This document shows positions 44,060 to 58,878 of a stretch of 64,000 nt of DNA, one piece after another. Source of the DNA: Harmothoe impar. Taxonomy: Eukaryota; Annelida; Polychaeta; Phyllodocida; Polynoidae. A program made the position numbers and the translations under genes. The notes below the pieces were generated by a model, which saw only the letters and a list, made by a program, of their open reading frames with translations, was not told the DNA's origin and searched no databases. How positions within the stretch are numbered: position 1 is the stretch's first letter; each line of letters begins with the position of its first letter. The stretch lies in contig OX381710.1 in the NCBI GenBank assembly GCA_947462335.1, positions 29,233,772 to 29,297,771 on the forward strand, given 5' to 3'.

Positions 44060-45180
44060 GTATGGCCTAGTCACTGTATTCTAGCCCAATGTGTATATGA
44101 CATTGAATCAACGTTGATAATTGGTCGATCAACCACTTTACAACATTGATTCAACGTTAGACTGGTAATACTATAGACCTACCTACCCAATGTGCACCAA
44201 TTCAACGCCTCTAGTGCACGTTAGATGATGTACCCACTGTGGGTTCTCCACCAATTTATATTGCCAATAAGTTTCCCACAGTTGATCTTTAGTGATTAGC
44301 AGCTAGATTTGTCTGAAACACAACCTATACAAGTATACCCCATAACAATGCCCTTACGATGCTAAGGATTTACATACCACCACGAGATCACTGGGCTACA
44401 TTTAGAACATGATATAGGGGTATACTTGCATGTGGAGGGGATCGTTAACTGCAGCTTTGACGTTTAACCTTTAACCGATGCGATTTCTTGGGGTTGGATA
44501 CATGAACTCTCATTTTAGACTTAGTTAGGTGCATTTCTCTTCCACCTCAAGGACAAAGATGGCATTGGGTCCTTGTATTAACTCCTTGCTTCCTATTGGT
44601 TTGATGTGCGTTTTCAATATACAAATCTAATCTGATACTCTCTCCTAGCACCAGGCCATATCGGACACAGCATTGATTCAAAACCAAACCCATGCAGGGA
44701 ATAACAGTGCATGCACCGACATTATGGCTGTATATATTTAGAATGGTATAGGCCTACATCTTCAAGATCTAGACAGCTCACAACCAGTTTGAGTGCATGC
44801 CCGTGGCGATTAGCACAGATCTGCTACATGGTCGAGCGCCTACCAGTTGACAGAATGTAACTGGTATAGTCCCACAACCAAAGGGACCCAATTCTACTCC
44901 TAACCAGTTTCTGAGTCATCCCTCTGCCCCTGGGTGACAGGAATTATCCCCGTCTGTCTCCCAGCGTGTAATTGGTTTGCGCTGCGCATGTGCGTGAAGT
45001 CAATGGAAAATTGGTCAGTAATTGGGTTAAAGGGACACCAGGATCATAACAGTGTCAGTGACACGCACTGAAACATGGACCTGAACACGTTATGGTGACA
45101 GGGGTGATATCACAATATGAGCTTACGGGCATGGGATACATGCATCAGCATGCACTTAAACGTTAACTGTGAAGCCCTGC

Positions 45181-45389
45181 TTAACCCCTCAAGGACAGAA
45201 TGATGTCGGTAAAATATGACATTTGTCGTCATGATGCATCATGCCGACCCTTTGGGGGTGTCTCAATCCCATAAGGGTGGGCATGATGCTTGAATGCAGC
45301 CATGGCGAGTTACTCACCAGGGCTGCATTTATGCATCATGGCGATCAAAGCATGATGCATTATTGCACTATGCCGTCCTTAAAGGGTAA
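45181..45389. repeat. Family A MITE, near-complete copy
   Basis: The ends TTAACCCCTCAAGGACAG and GTCCTTAAAGGGTAA form TIRs. The centre holds GCAGCCATGGCGAGTTACTC and ACCAGGGCTGCATTTATGCA, a second self-complementary hairpin. About 209 bp. Confidence 0.75.
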
Positions 45390-45669
45390 GGGACGTAACA
45401 TGTTCTCCCCGCGCGATACCTTTGGCCAACCCCAAAAAAGGTCAAACCTGAAAGTAAAAAAGGAATTAAAAAGAGTACAGAAACCCCATTTAACCCACCC
45501 CTACCTTGAAACTGCTTCACCTTACGCCCCTGCTGCTATCCAATTTAGGCCGACAGTGGTAAGACCCCGGGCATGTTATATAATCCAGACAAAAAAACGG
45601 GAGGTATATTTTCTTCGCTTTCACGTCTTGAAACATTACACTTGCCCTTTTAGTGCAGCACACTGCTGT

Positions 45670-45930
45670 AAGGCCAAAAAAAATAAAAGGTATGTTTCAG
45701 GTAACATGGGAAGAAAGACTAGGGTCGGTAGGTCGGTTATTTATTTTATTTAATTTAATTTTTTTAACATGAAAGTACTAGCCATCCTCCGTGTAAACCC
45801 TAAAAATGACCCAAAAAGGGTAAAAATATGGAATTTTCTTCCAAAATGCACAAAATAACGTAGGGTCGGCCCTATTTTGCTAGGGTCGGTCGGGTGACCT
45901 GAAACAAACCTTCTTTTTTTTATTTGGCCT
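45670..45930. repeat. Family B fold-back repeat (AGGCCAAAAAA ends)
   Basis: It starts AAGGCCAAAAAAAATAAAAG then GTATGTTTCAGGTAAC, and ends inverted with GGGTGACCTGAAACAAACC and TTATTTGGCCT. GGGTCGG repeats lie inside each arm. Related to 46873-47294. Confidence 0.75.
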
Positions 45931-46149
45931 AATGCGCTATGCCCTTTGGTCGCCATTATGCGTCAATACTCACCAGGGCTGCGGCCATGCATCATGGAGA
46001 GCCTATACTATGGGACAGATTTGCGAATGATCGTTCTGATGCATGAGCGTAGCACTAGCACTTGCAAGTTAGTCGCCAGAGCTGCATTCATGCATCAGGA
46101 CGACAAGGACATAGGTCATTATAGCACTATGCGGCCCTTAAAGTTTTTA
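45930..46149. repeat. Family A MITE copy adjoining family B
   Basis: It contains CGCTATGCCCTTTGGTCGCC, CACCAGGGCTGC, GCATTCATGCATCAGGACGA and the end GCGGCCCTTAAAGTTTTTAA. It abuts the family B repeat directly. Confidence 0.6.
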
Positions 46150-46872
46150 AGTCATTTTGTAAAATAATCCAGTGAAGCCGTTCAAAGTTCACGTAGAGGT
46201 GACCATCGTTTTATGTGGATCTACTACCTCTTTAAACGAGGTACTTAAAGCCAAGACTATTTTAGTGGTGTGATTTCGATCTCATGTATATATGTGGTAC
46301 CTTGCAACGGAAGAAATCACATCCACCAGTGACCTATATATGTATGTCTACGTGTATTTGGGCTGGTTGTGTGCCAAAAGACGTGGTTATCACTCTATCT
46401 CAGGAAATAACTTAATTACCCTGTGGCAGCATGGACAGGCTACTAGTGCAGGTAGAAGTTATATTATGCATCTATATAAATCTTAAGGTCCCTTTGATCC
46501 TAAGTTTTCGCGTTAAAGAGACACAATTTCAGCAAGCTTCCCAAACGGGTAGCCAGGTAGGCCTATATGAGTGTCACCTGGTGTGTACCTGAGGTTGGAG
46601 GTATGTGGGTCCGGCATGGGGCCGTGTGGTTACTACGGTAACACCTTGACGTCCTCGGCTAAAACATGACCAGCGTCTGGTCAGGGCAGTGCGTTGTCAT
46701 GGCAACGGTCCCAAGTCCCCATGTCACATGTTTTGTATATCACAGACTTTCTCTTGGTATATAGGTTGGCTTTACTGTATACAATATTAGGCCTATATAG
46801 TTTTTGGCGTTATAGACAGTGGTGAGATGGCAGCGTTCCACCTTCTTATATCCTAAAAGAAGAAAAGGTTGC

Positions 46873-47294
46873 TTAGGCCCAAAAAAAAAGAAGGTGTGTT
46901 TCAGGCAACATGGTCAGAATTTCTAGGGTAGGTAGGCCGAATTTTTTTTTTTTTTTTTTACATAGAGAGAGTACCAGGAATGAGTCGCGAATCGACAAAT
47001 CAACTCGCCACTCACCAAAATGACTCCATAATTCCTCCATTGACTAGGAATATCAAGAAGTTATTGGATATACCTCTTAGAAAGCCATTTCCTGAAGTTA
47101 ATCAATCATTCAGGCCTCTGAGGTCACTGGGAGCTTGTTATTCTTGAAAGAATTAGGGTAAAATGAGGAAAAAAGTAACAAAAATTAAAAGAAAAAAATA
47201 AATCTCCAAAATTGGGAAAAAAATGCTAGGGTCGGCCCTTTTTGGAATTTAGGGTCGGGTTGCCTGAAACACACCTTTTATTTTTTTGGCCTTA
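46873..47294. repeat. Family B fold-back repeat, second copy
   Basis: It starts TTAGGCCCAAAAAAAAAG, AAGGTGTGTTTCAGGCAAC, and ends inverted GGGTTGCCTGAAACACACC, TTTTTTGGCCTTA. About 420 bp with a non-repetitive middle. Confidence 0.78.
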
Positions 47295-47498
47295 CTAAAC
47301 GCCCCATTTTTGCGGGGAGAAATCTACGTTTTTCCAAAGCAAGATTTCACAACAATAGTTAAGGAAAGATCTTTCTAATAGGGCAGCCCATTTTCAAAAT
47401 CCGGGATCCGCCGCTGCCCCCCCCCCCCCCCCCCACTTCAAATACCTGGGTCCGCCCTTTAAAGCATATCTTTATATCAGCATGGTATTCTGGAGGAA

Positions 47499-47693
47499 TT
47501 AGGGAGTGATCATTTTTTAACAACAGGGGGGGGGGTGGTGGGCCCTTTGAAGCATAGTGACGCGCGGGCTTTTTGGCTCAAAACAGGTTAAATTTTTTTG
47601 CCCCCCCCCCGGTCAAGGGGTCCAAATTTTGTTGCCCCCCCCCCCCAAACCCACCACCCCCCCCCCTGTTGATAATAAATGATCACTCCTTTA
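47499..47693. repeat. Family C G-tract element, third copy
   Basis: The left end TTAGGGAGTGATCATTTTTT is followed by AACAACA and a G-run. The right end is a C-run then CTGTTGATAATAAATGATCACTCC. Same plan as the elements at 25008 and 25988. Confidence 0.75.
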
Positions 47694-50600
47694 GAGCTAA
47701 TCATATATGTTAGCCATATCAATGATCAGACATCAACAGCAGCATAACGGTTGTATCAAGGTAATTACATAATTGTGGTTGTATTATTTATGGGTATGTA
47801 GTAGCAGTAGAAACTGGTATACTGGTATACTGACTTCACCAATACTTGGATCATATGATGTCATATCCATTTACTTAACACTGTATAAAATTGACTAGCT
47901 GAGTAAATAACATGTGTTAGACAATCCAGCTGCATTCACTGGAGGTGACAGGGATATATGATCTGTTGTTGGGCTCTTTCAGCAATAGGATAAGTGTTTA
48001 ACAATGCACTTAGTACCAGAAGGCGGTCAGTTGTGACGTCCACATGATCCTGTATGAAGGGTGTTGTGGAGTCCCATCTTTGTCTACGCCCCGGCCCCTG
48101 CACTCATGGATAAACGTGATATCCATGCTCGTTCACCGATCTCAAAAAACGGCCCCATTTCCACGGATTTGCAGATCAAAATGACTCTTTAAAGTTTGGG
48201 GGAAACGCTCAAGATTTTTAAAAACAACCTTTTTTGACAAAACGTCGAATTTCCTTCCTATAGAACAAGTGGTAAAATGATATGTCATTCCAAAAAGCGT
48301 TTTGCTATATCTTAAAACATGTTCAAGTTCAAGAACTCCTAACAGTACCAAATTCTAAAATCCCAGGAATTATCTGCGGAAAAAAATGTCATTTCCCCCC
48401 AGTTCCCTGCATGAAAAAATGTACACACATTATTTTGCTTGATTTTGGGAACGAGCGAGGATGTCATCTGTATGGGAGTGCAGGTGCCAGATAAATAGTG
48501 CTGCACTCACGCCGCGACCTCGTGATATGTGCTTAGCCACAGTCTATGTGTTCAACCATGGATCCAAGACACTCCCAGTGGGAGGGGGTAGAGGGGGTTG
48601 TCCGCTTTACCCCTTTACAAAATACATGCACCCATCCCATCTCCAGGTAGACAAATAGAAGGCCACGTGTACGGGGGTGCACTCTTCTACCTCCCTCCAC
48701 ATCCTTTGTGTTAACCCACCCACCCTACATATAGGACCGAGTACCTACCCCGTCTCCAGTCCCACTGTTGCTGTAGGGGTACCAACATTTAGGCCCTTAC
48801 GGAACAGGTGATGCCTTAAGGTTCATGGTCATTAGGTTATTCTACTGGCACGATGCACCATAGCATACATTAAAACAGTGTGATGCCCCTAAAGGGCTAG
48901 AGATCCATCGCACCAACACCCACCTGTTGTCTCGTATGCACAAAAATAGGGTTGTCTGCTGTTGAAGATCTTTTAGATATTGACTTCATACTTTCATACA
49001 AACAGAGCCTATTATAACCTGGAGACCAATTCACACCTCCTTCCCGCAGCCGGCTTGTACATATGCCCCAGTACACTGAATATGGGTCAGAAGGAAGTGA
49101 GTTTTGGGATGGAGACAGTGGGATTTTGTATGGAACACACTCATGCTCCTACTATCTGAAAATAAAGTAAGATAACATTTAGCTTGGTTTCAGTGTTATA
49201 TAAGTGACGTTATACGCCATTGTATGGCATTGATATACGGACCTGCCAATGATTTAGCATAAAGGTGATTTTACAAGCATATAATCACTGTATATATATG
49301 GACATGAAGACACTAACATATTTAGGGCAAGTATGTACAAGTATACAACTAACATGTTTTTGGTCCCACCATACAACTTTAGATCGATCTTTTTCTGTAG
49401 GGGAAACACCGAGAGACACTTCAGTGAAGTAGTAGGGAGGATATTATACTATTATTGTACACCATTGACCTTTCTGTACGAGGACGATTTCAGGGGAAAT
49501 ATCAGTGAACAGATTTGATAGAGCATATATACCCATAATTGAGTATAATTAATCATGCTAATTAGTGGCCTTGGTGACTGTTTCGGCCTGTTATGCCTGT
49601 ACCTCACCGCTGCTAATAACCTTACTAGACTAATGGATGAACACCTGGTCAGCTTACGCCGATTACCAGTTATAGGGAATCTACAACACCATCTGGTGTT
49701 GTAGTCCATATACAAGTAGGGTATATTGTGGCCAGTGGGTTCGTATAATACTAATATAGAGTATCAGCGATTTTTAGTGTGAAGAAAACTGATTAATATT
49801 ATTATACTTGTCCCATGCGCCATTCTGACACAGAATTTTCTTTTTCTAAATTTTTATGTATGTCATTACCTTTATTCTAGTGTTTTTCAGATACAAATTG
49901 AGTACTTGTAAACATAAAATTGAGCTCTTACTGAGTTTATGCAGTCCCTGTGGTAGCCTTGAACCAGCAAACAGGAACTGGAATGAGACAGTATGATGGG
50001 AAAACTCCCATCATATACATTCTGGTTCCTGTTCATTGGTTCCTTCCTACCAGCAGGGATTGTCCAAACCCAGCAACATCCAAGTTCAAGGCAATGGTGA
50101 TAGTAATTATCAGAGTCTTCCTGTGGAAAGATCTGGGGACGAAAGTAGATTAAAATTTGCTATAGGAGTGATGATAGGGTCATGACATAATACAGTCATC
50201 GATTAATGTTACCGTAGATAAGCTCCCGACAAGACAAGAGGGTTATCATAAAATGTATGTTAGATTGATTATTATGGATGATGTAGATCCTGTAGATTGC
50301 CATGTATATAAACCAACAGAAACGGTGGTAAACAGTAACAGTAACCCTTTTACCACAATATGGACAAAGCCACCCCTAGAGTAAGGCCCTGTAGGGTAGG
50401 CAATACATGATACAGTTTTCATTGTGTCAATAATCTAAGTTATAGGGCCTAGTCGGGACTGGAGCTGGTTGTGGCGACCAGCACTGATAAGAGCTGATAA
50501 CACTGTTACTAGCCTGTCCCCTCTTTGTCCCCTATTTGTACCCATAGTGGGATGTCTTATTAGTGGGTTTCACCGCAACCAGCGAAATATAAAATGGCGG

Positions 50601-51921
50601 ACCCACAGGGCGTAGCTCCAGATTCCTATACATCATGCATATACATATATACACTGATGTGTTGAAATTGCTCTTGTCTCTAGAGACTCAGGAACATCTA
50701 GCCTACAGTAGAGCTATACGTATGTATATAATTGGTGGGCCCCGCCCATATTGCCCCTCACCTGAACCTACCAGTGAACCTTCCTAGCTTCTCACCTGTG
50801 TCTACCTGTTGGTGGCCTGCATAATAAAGCTTTTACCTGTGGCTCCAATTGACACCAGCATCCATTGATAGGAGTATTATAATATCAGCAGCAATACTGG
50901 CCCCATAGCGATATTGCAGTGTGTTATGATGGGCACTCTCCATAATGGCCACCTGTAGTGTAGGCGATATCTATACTTGTAGCCCTAGAGTAAGTGAATC
51001 CATGCATAATGCTCAATATTGCTGACTCGACTTGCACAAAAAGGCAATGCTCTGTTCACTGACACCGTACAGCAGTTAAACTGGACATAATATTGATAAC
51101 CAAATGTCATTTGAAAAGTAAGAGAATTCCCATTACTTCACAATTGGAAAATAATATGCTAAACCGTGATATTTTATACATGTCTTGTTTAGTATACGAT
51201 AGGGCGGGATATGGCTATGCGTGTATTGTCATGCCTCATGGTGGTTCCACATTGTGTGGTTGGTGAATCTGTGATCATCATAACATCAAAGGGTGTACCC
51301 CCTGCTCCCGGACCGGTGTAACAATGCATACCTACTGTGCATGTTCATGGTGTATCTGCATAAATATATGTATATATATGGATCTGTATGATCTCTCCTC
51401 CTGAACGAACACAGCAGAACTTTGGTTGTCCAGACACGAACAATATGCATGAAGACTAGTATGCCACGGCACGTCACCGTATTACATCAGTGTCTGTTAT
51501 ATGCCAGAAATAGGTTAGATATGGTTAAATGGGTTCATAAAATCAATTAAGTAGAGAGAAAGAAAAATAGAAAATGACATATCAAGTCATTAATTTTCAA
51601 AACGCTCTAAAGGTCATTACTTTATCATGACTTTATGCACACTCGATTATTGGATGGCATCTGAGTAGTATGACGACATTATCGCACATGGCCACTTTAA
51701 ATGAGTAAAATATATAGCAGCTAGAATGTCCTTAGGATGATAGCAGTAGGTTTGTATAGATCCACAGCTGTGTGATGCCCTGTCTGGCGATAATAAGACA
51801 ATTAAAGCAATTGCCAACTTCTACGTCAAAGGGGTGTCCACTTCCTGTTATGTCCACGTCCTTGACATCTGACCCTGGCTCCCCATCAAAGGAACTCTAG
51901 ACAGTAGCCATTGGGGCTGAT

Positions 51922-52153
51922 CGGCCCTTTAAGGACGGCATAGTGATTTAAAGTGCTATGCCCTTTGTCTTCATGATGCATGGATGCAGCCCTGCCGAGT
52001 AACTCATCAGTGCTGCATTCAAGCACCATGCCCAGCCTACGGGGTTGATGAATACACTCCCGAAAGGTCAGCATGGTGCATGAATGCAGCCATGGTGAAT
52101 AGATAAGGCATAGCACACTAAAACACTTGACTGTGCGGTCCTTAAAGGTTTAA
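51922..52153. repeat. Family A MITE, complete copy
   Basis: The ends CGGCCCTTTAAGGACGGCAT and GCGGTCCTTAAAGGTTTAA are inverted. The core TGATGCATGGATGCAGCCCT is inverted as AGTGCTGCATTCAAGCACCA. About 232 bp. Confidence 0.75.
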
Positions 52154-54575
52154 TTCGCAGGACACTTTGTATCGCCTATACCTGGTACGTGCACTTACCT
52201 GGTGTATTGTGAAATGGATACTGAAAGTTTAATGAGGGTTTGTTGGGTGAACACTACTCAACGTACAGCTGCCCCACGTATATACATGGTTTAGATGTTA
52301 CCTATTGATGTGTGTAGGTGTATCAGATGGGTATCACATGTATTATTTATGCTTATTTGGGATGATGTGTTTTGAGCATCACATGTGAGAAGCCTGCAAA
52401 CCCAAGTATTCACGCATGCGATGTGGCAGATATAGTATGTCTAAACCCTAAATTGTTCTGCCAGTAGGAGTGTTGGGATACACCTATATCTGTTCCAACA
52501 CATCTCTAAATGCGGCTCTCAGTAGAGGTATAGGGAAACATCTCATACCGTTTCTGTCAATAGGGCTGTAGAGATTATCTCCAAACAGTTCTGTCAGTAG
52601 AAATGATTGTAAAGACACACCTCTAAACCTTTCTGGCTGAAGAAGTGTATATATAGGGACACATCTCTAAACCGTTGTGTCAGCAGTAGGCTAGCACCGA
52701 TCCTATGCCATAACACCCTCTGCTACCACAGGCTAGTGGTGCATACTTCACGTGCTGGTTCACACAATGAGTGGTCCTATACTGTGCAGGTACATGGACG
52801 CTGTTTGTGAACCACCCACCTGACAATACGAGGCGTGGCTCTGAGCTGCTCTCTGCTGCTCACGTATTCATGTATTTGTGTAATCTGCTCTACCCCACAG
52901 TGCTCCCACGTAGAGTGAGTCCAGAGCACAGAGACAATTGGTTGTATTGTATAGCCATGGGGTCCCATGCACATGGTGGGTAATACAATGCATGCACTGG
53001 CAATCTGTGCAACCAACTTATAGTGTACTCTATAATAAAGCGGGGTTTTCCGTTCCCACGTACTCTATAGTACTATTAAACCAGGGTCTAAGTTATATAA
53101 CGTACTAGGAAGCATTATATCGATCAGTTTATAGGCTACAATGTAGACAGTATATCCATGCTTACAGTAGTTGGGAAAGATGATACTAACGACTAGTATT
53201 TGGTCAAATGGCATGCCAATAATGTGTCATTAGTGCTTCATAGATACTTTACATTGGCAAAAGAACGGTTTAAACCATCCTGGTACTAAATAGGTATAAC
53301 GCCACTATCTATATAGTAGGCTTTCTACCAAGTCAGGTCGGGAGTAAGGGCGCACATGATAAATTAGAGATGCATCAATTAAAGGGTGAGGAAGTAAAAG
53401 AGGATGGGAAGCCATAATCTTAGATAACCATTTTACCAAGGTCTCGTTTACCTATAGAGGATACGAATGGTGCTACAGACACAGCCCCACCCATGTTGAG
53501 ACATCCGATCCAACTGCCTTCAAATCCCTCGAGTGTCTTTTTTGGCACACTACTTGAGTTGTGTATATATGTACCTGTCGACCTCAAGAGATGACAACAT
53601 ATGTAACTACCTCAACTGTGCATGTCAGTGTTATCAATTTCCCAACCTGATGTAGTCCTACATAACGAGGACAAATGATTTTTGCATGTACACGTCAGCT
53701 CAACTTGTAAATAATTGGCTGCTCAACACATAGCCCACACCTCACCATTGTATGAGTTGAGATGAGTATGTCAATGAACAAATCAATACGTCGATAGTGT
53801 TTACACTTAACAGATGAGTCCCAGTTGACTTCTCAGTATAGGCTTAGGATAAAACAGGAAGTGAATATGTCATGTGGTGTCGTTATTTTGAGACTGTATG
53901 TAGAGGGGTGTGAGTATTTCATTTGGGGGTGAAAGTCCACTAGGTCGTATAGCCTTTCAACACCATGGTAACTGTGGCCAGTGCCAGAGAACTATTGCAC
54001 CCGGGGCAGTCAGCCTCCGCTGCCGAACGCTTTTCGGTGTGTCTGAAATGTCGTCTGCTAAGCTTTGCGCGTATATAAGCGTTTAATCGGGTTTAATCAC
54101 GTCTCACATCATACCTGATGGCCACCGTCTACCCGGGAACTACGGTATATTATAGGCCCATCTATTGCATAGGCCCATGTAACTTCGGCCGATTAAAGCC
54201 ATGCAGTGGACGGTGACCATAATTGGAAGAAAAGTAAGGAAGGCATTGACGAGCGCGAAATTGCTTAGTTCCAGATAATATCATATACATGAACAAAGAA
54301 TCTTATTAGGTCAACCAGACGTCATCCACGCCACAAACACACAACCTTCCATCACCTGGAAGTGCATGTAGAAACTCTAAGTTGGCAACAGTCCATGGTA
54401 ATTAGTAACCGTTCAAATGATGTAAATAATCCAAACACTATAAATAAACTACTTTGCTGCCGTCTAGATATCTATACTGACATCTCTGCATGCCAGTTAC
54501 ATGTCTGTACGAAGATGATTAGGGGAAGCAAAACTAACGTTCTAATATTTAGCTGTAATGCAGTTTAATTATATA

Positions 54576-54753
54576 CAGTCGACCCTCACTACCTCGGATA
54601 TTTACTTCCTCGGATCCCTCACTTCCTCAGAGAGTTGCCTGGGAAATTTCCTTAAATATGTTTCATTCGATTTAGGTTTAATTCCTGGGATAATTCGCTT
54701 TCTCAGACAGTTTTCCTTGCATTTTCCAAATTCGAGGAAGTGAGGGCCGACTG
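54576..54753. repeat. Pogo/Tigger-type MITE (178 bp) with TA duplication
   Basis: CAGTCGACCCTCACTACCTC at the left matches the inverted right end CGAGGAAGTGAGGGCCGACT. TA flanks both sides. The 5'-CAGT end, the CCCTCACT terminus and the TA target fit pogo-like elements. Confidence 0.82.
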
Positions 54754-56360
54754 TAGACTAAATAGGGGCATATGCCACTTTGCCAACCTAACCCGGTAGA
54801 CAATTAAAGCTAGCACTTAGCACTCCCAGTGCTAACTACCACTATATACCTGTTGTACCTGTATGTATCACTACCCAGCACTTGGCCACGCCTTCGAGAT
54901 GTTACAGTGGTATCGACATACAGGGAGGGGCCAGAACCTATAACAGAGGCTGCAATGGCCTGCTGTTACCTTGGAGTAACGATGGGCCCTGTTTATAGAT
55001 TAACTGGGGTCTCACACTTTTGATCTCCATGGTTGTGTCCTTAAACAGAGAGGTAATCACACGATACAGGTACTAAATAACAGTTGGAGAAGCCTGAAAT
55101 TAAGTGTAGACTGAAAAGCCTCATAATTATAAGGTGCTTACCTGGGAAAATGGAGTGTATACCGATTATAGTACCAAGTACAGGTCGAATTCTGTTTGGC
55201 TTTAAAATTGTGAGAAGCATTTCCATGCGAGGAAATCGTATTCTTATTGGATATTGCACATAATCAATGTAAGGATGGAAATACAACACACAGTATTGTT
55301 CAGATACAATAGTGTATGTTTACCCCCAGACAATTAAGACACCATCTGGCGACTCACAAAAGTTAAGCTCAGGCTATTTAGGTTATAGGTTAGCTTTTTA
55401 TATCGAACTCAGGTGTAGAGAGCTATTCATAATTATTCAGGTCATATACCGGCATATAGATCAAAGCATTATCTATAGTGAGGGGCGATGCTGCTTCTCT
55501 TCTTTTCACATTTAGCTCTTGATCAAACAATATGTTAACCGAAACTCGCAGAATTTGTTGTCTCTGACATGCACGGTGAAGATGAATCCGTTCTTACTCT
55601 ATCCCATGAACAGAGGAGGTGGCGGCCCTATTAGTGATGCATTAAGGAACTTGATTAGAGCGCCCTTACCGACCTTAAGACATTTGAATTAAGGTTACTG
55701 AAAGATTAAGGAAGTTGCATGGTAAGCCTCGAAATAAAAGATCTATTCGCGTGATGCTGTACATGACCCCTGGTCTGTGAGGCTTAGAAAGCTAGATTTT
55801 GTATACGTGTTTCGCTCTCTTCATTCTAAGAAATCATCCAACAAGAATCCACAATCTAATGAAGAGGCACTGTAGACATAATACTTACTACTATCATTGT
55901 TTCTATTTACCCAACAAAACACTTTAAAAGCAATGAACCTGCTCAAATATTATTAACGGGCAAGTACATGCAATAATGTAATAGTTCAAACGACCAATAC
56001 GTCTTTATGATACATATCTGTTGTGAAGCAGATTCCCCAAAGCAGCTTTAAGTTTTCCATTATTATATGGATGAAAGACTTCCTTAATGTAAAAAGCCGC
56101 CAATTTAATCAGTGTCATTTTATTTTACAAAAACACATTCTGTGAATGTTTTGGGCAGTTTATGCATGGCGATGATTCAAGTGTGCTTAAAGTGACTTGA
56201 TATCTCTCAGTATTGTAACTTGAGAATGATTGTTAAGGAACGTATGCAGTATGGGGATATCTACAATAACACTAAGTACATTGCAGTGTGGAGTAGGGCT
56301 TTACTAAACTGCTTGGTGAATTCAACACAATGTACCTATCCATATAATATTAAAGAAAGG

Positions 56361-56504
56361 TATCCCAGCTAACAAAAAACGTTATTTTACGTCAAAATAA
56401 CATTTTAAACTTTACATAACGTTATGCCATACCAATGAGCCTTAGAAAAACGTTGACACATAACGTTATAAAATGGTGTATAACGTTATTTGTTTATTGG
56501 GATA
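56361..56504. repeat. Short TIR MITE with AACGTTAT repeats
   Basis: TATCCCAGCTAACAAAAAAC at the left is inverted at the right (GTTATTTGTTTATTGGGATA). Several TAACGTTA steps lie inside. 144 bp. Confidence 0.72.
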
Positions 56505-58192
56505 GCCTTATGGCTATCTGAAACACACACAATGGCTATGTATTTTACCCTTATCGCACATCATATAGACACATCACCCTCTCAAGCCCGAAACCCATTT
56601 CCAAAATATTGGTTGGGCGTGCTGCTGCCTCAGCAGGCATAAGTACATGTCTATATCGACCTGCTGATAGACAAAGAACAATGTCTAGTTATTGGGCTAA
56701 CAAAGGGTAATGTCTATTGGGCTGATTAATTAAGAAGACAAAGGGTAATGTCTATTGGACTGATTAATCAAGCAGGCAAAATGCAATGTCTTTTGTGCTG
56801 ATTAACCTATTGAGGGCGACTAAAAAGGAAATTCTAGTTATGTATATGGGGGCGGTATCTTGAGGAGGATTTCTCACGGGGGGAGAGGCTTCCCATAAAG
56901 TCGCCAATCGCCCCTTGCCTGCTTGCTGGTGTTGAGGAGTCTATCCTCAGCCTAGACTAGTCTACATTCTCCATTCGGCTGCTTTAGCAAGCAGAAGTTA
57001 CTCTATATTGAGCTGTTTAAGTGGACAGAAAGGGATGTCATTTGGGGATATCTAGTAAAGGTACAAGTATCATGACAATGTACACTTATTTAATGCAACA
57101 TTAGATTAAACAATTTGAGGAACACTTTTTCCAATATCACCCATTTAGCAGCCTAATGGGTGATTTAGCAGACAGAAAGCAATGTATATTGAGCTGCACT
57201 AGCAGACGGAATAAAAACATGTAAAAGTCACACATTGTCATACCCTAAGGTCCCAGGTTAGTCATTCTTTACCATGTGTGGCTGTTCATAGAACACACAT
57301 AAGGAAGTAGTAAGGAAATGTACTTCAATGGCCGCAGGCAGTTTGACTAACTGACGTATAATAGGCCAACAATACACGACAACAAGAGGTCATCTAGACA
57401 AGGGGTCAAGACTTAACATCATGAAGCTATTCACATAAACCCATCATTATCCACTGAGAGATACCACACTGTATTAAGAAGGCTAGATTATGGACGTATG
57501 GAAATATACATCTAGGATCAACAGAAATACCACTATGGTGGTATTTACCTGTTTTGCGTATGAAATACGATCCAGAATAAAACGATTGTCTCAGTTTTTG
57601 AATTATTGAGTAATGTTTATATCTGAAGGCCCTGGAGTGACTCATTAGCTCAGGTGGACATGTGCATACATTGTACCACCTCCCACCACCTAGTTAATAA
57701 GGTAACCGTTGCCAAGTCTAATTCGGCGCTGAGTCTCTAGATCCCTTAACGGTTGAATAATTCACGTGTTTCACAAAGGTGGCAGATGCCTGCAGGGTGG
57801 CTGCTCTAGCATTGATCCTGGTGGGTCTTTCCCCAACCCCCAGAACTTAGCCACAGTCTATCAATAGCACAATCTTCACACCAGAATTCTAGATAAAATA
57901 TAAACAATGACAAAGATGCGACCTAATACTGTGAACATGCATACCACTAACAGCAGTATAGACCTGACAAAAACTCTTTCTAACTACCCATATTATTTCC
58001 ACCAAGATCACATGCACAACCTACAATAGAGGCTTCTTATAAATAATTGTGATTTATCAGCAAGCTAGATGATACCATGAAGGCTAGACCTCAGACCTCC
58101 ACCCCTGTCTGGATTCCTCAATGTATGCCGGGTACATGTCCCTCCCTTGTTCATAATAATACCCCCTCCCCACGCCTTTCTCACATAGGCGT

Positions 58193-58628
58193 ATACCGTA
58201 AAACCCCGCCTTTAAGACGACCCCGCCTTTAAGACGACCCCCCAACTTTAGAAAAAAATCCGTCTTGTGCAAAAAATATATAACATTTTGGAAAACCCCA
58301 CCTTTAAGACGACCCCCGACTTTGGGGGTCCTGTCTAGCCCCCAGACCCCCTCAAGGTCAACAAAATTGCAAGATTTTTATCATTTCCCCATGAACTTAT
58401 TATAGTCTACAGTACGATACATGTTACTTTCTAAAAATCATTGAAAGAAAAGTTTATAAATGGTATGAGGTCGTTGATATTTTCATTTTTATTTTTTCAT
58501 ACTTTTTTCACATTGAAAATTGCCAAAACCCCGCCTTTAAGACGACCCCCCAACTTGCAGAAAAAATCCGTCTTGTGCAAATAAAAAACGCCAAATAAAA
58601 TCCGTCTTAAAGCCGGGGTTTTACGGTA
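58193..58628. repeat. MITE with TIR TACCGTAAAACCCCGC
   Basis: The left end TATACCGTAAAACCCCGCCT and right end GTCTTAAAGCCGGGGTTTTACGGTA are inverted. The internal phrase GCCTTTAAGACGACCCC is repeated five times with AAAAAATCCGTCTTGTGC. A TA target is likely. Confidence 0.82.
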
Positions 58629-58878
58629 CTTCTTTTTGTGTTGATGTGCTGTGTGTATTGAGTGCATGGGTGAGGAATAAAAAAGGGGAAAACATACAAT
58701 TGGGCTGTATATACAGGAAGCCTATTCATACCCAGCATAGTACGTCCAGACCTGTCATTTCACATTAGGTGTGTCCTGGCATGCTACCATAAATGGAACA
58801 CAATTATTCCTGGTTTAAATTCAGGAAGGAAAACGATTTTAAACAAGTTTGAAATGGCCTCTGATGTGCAACGAATGA

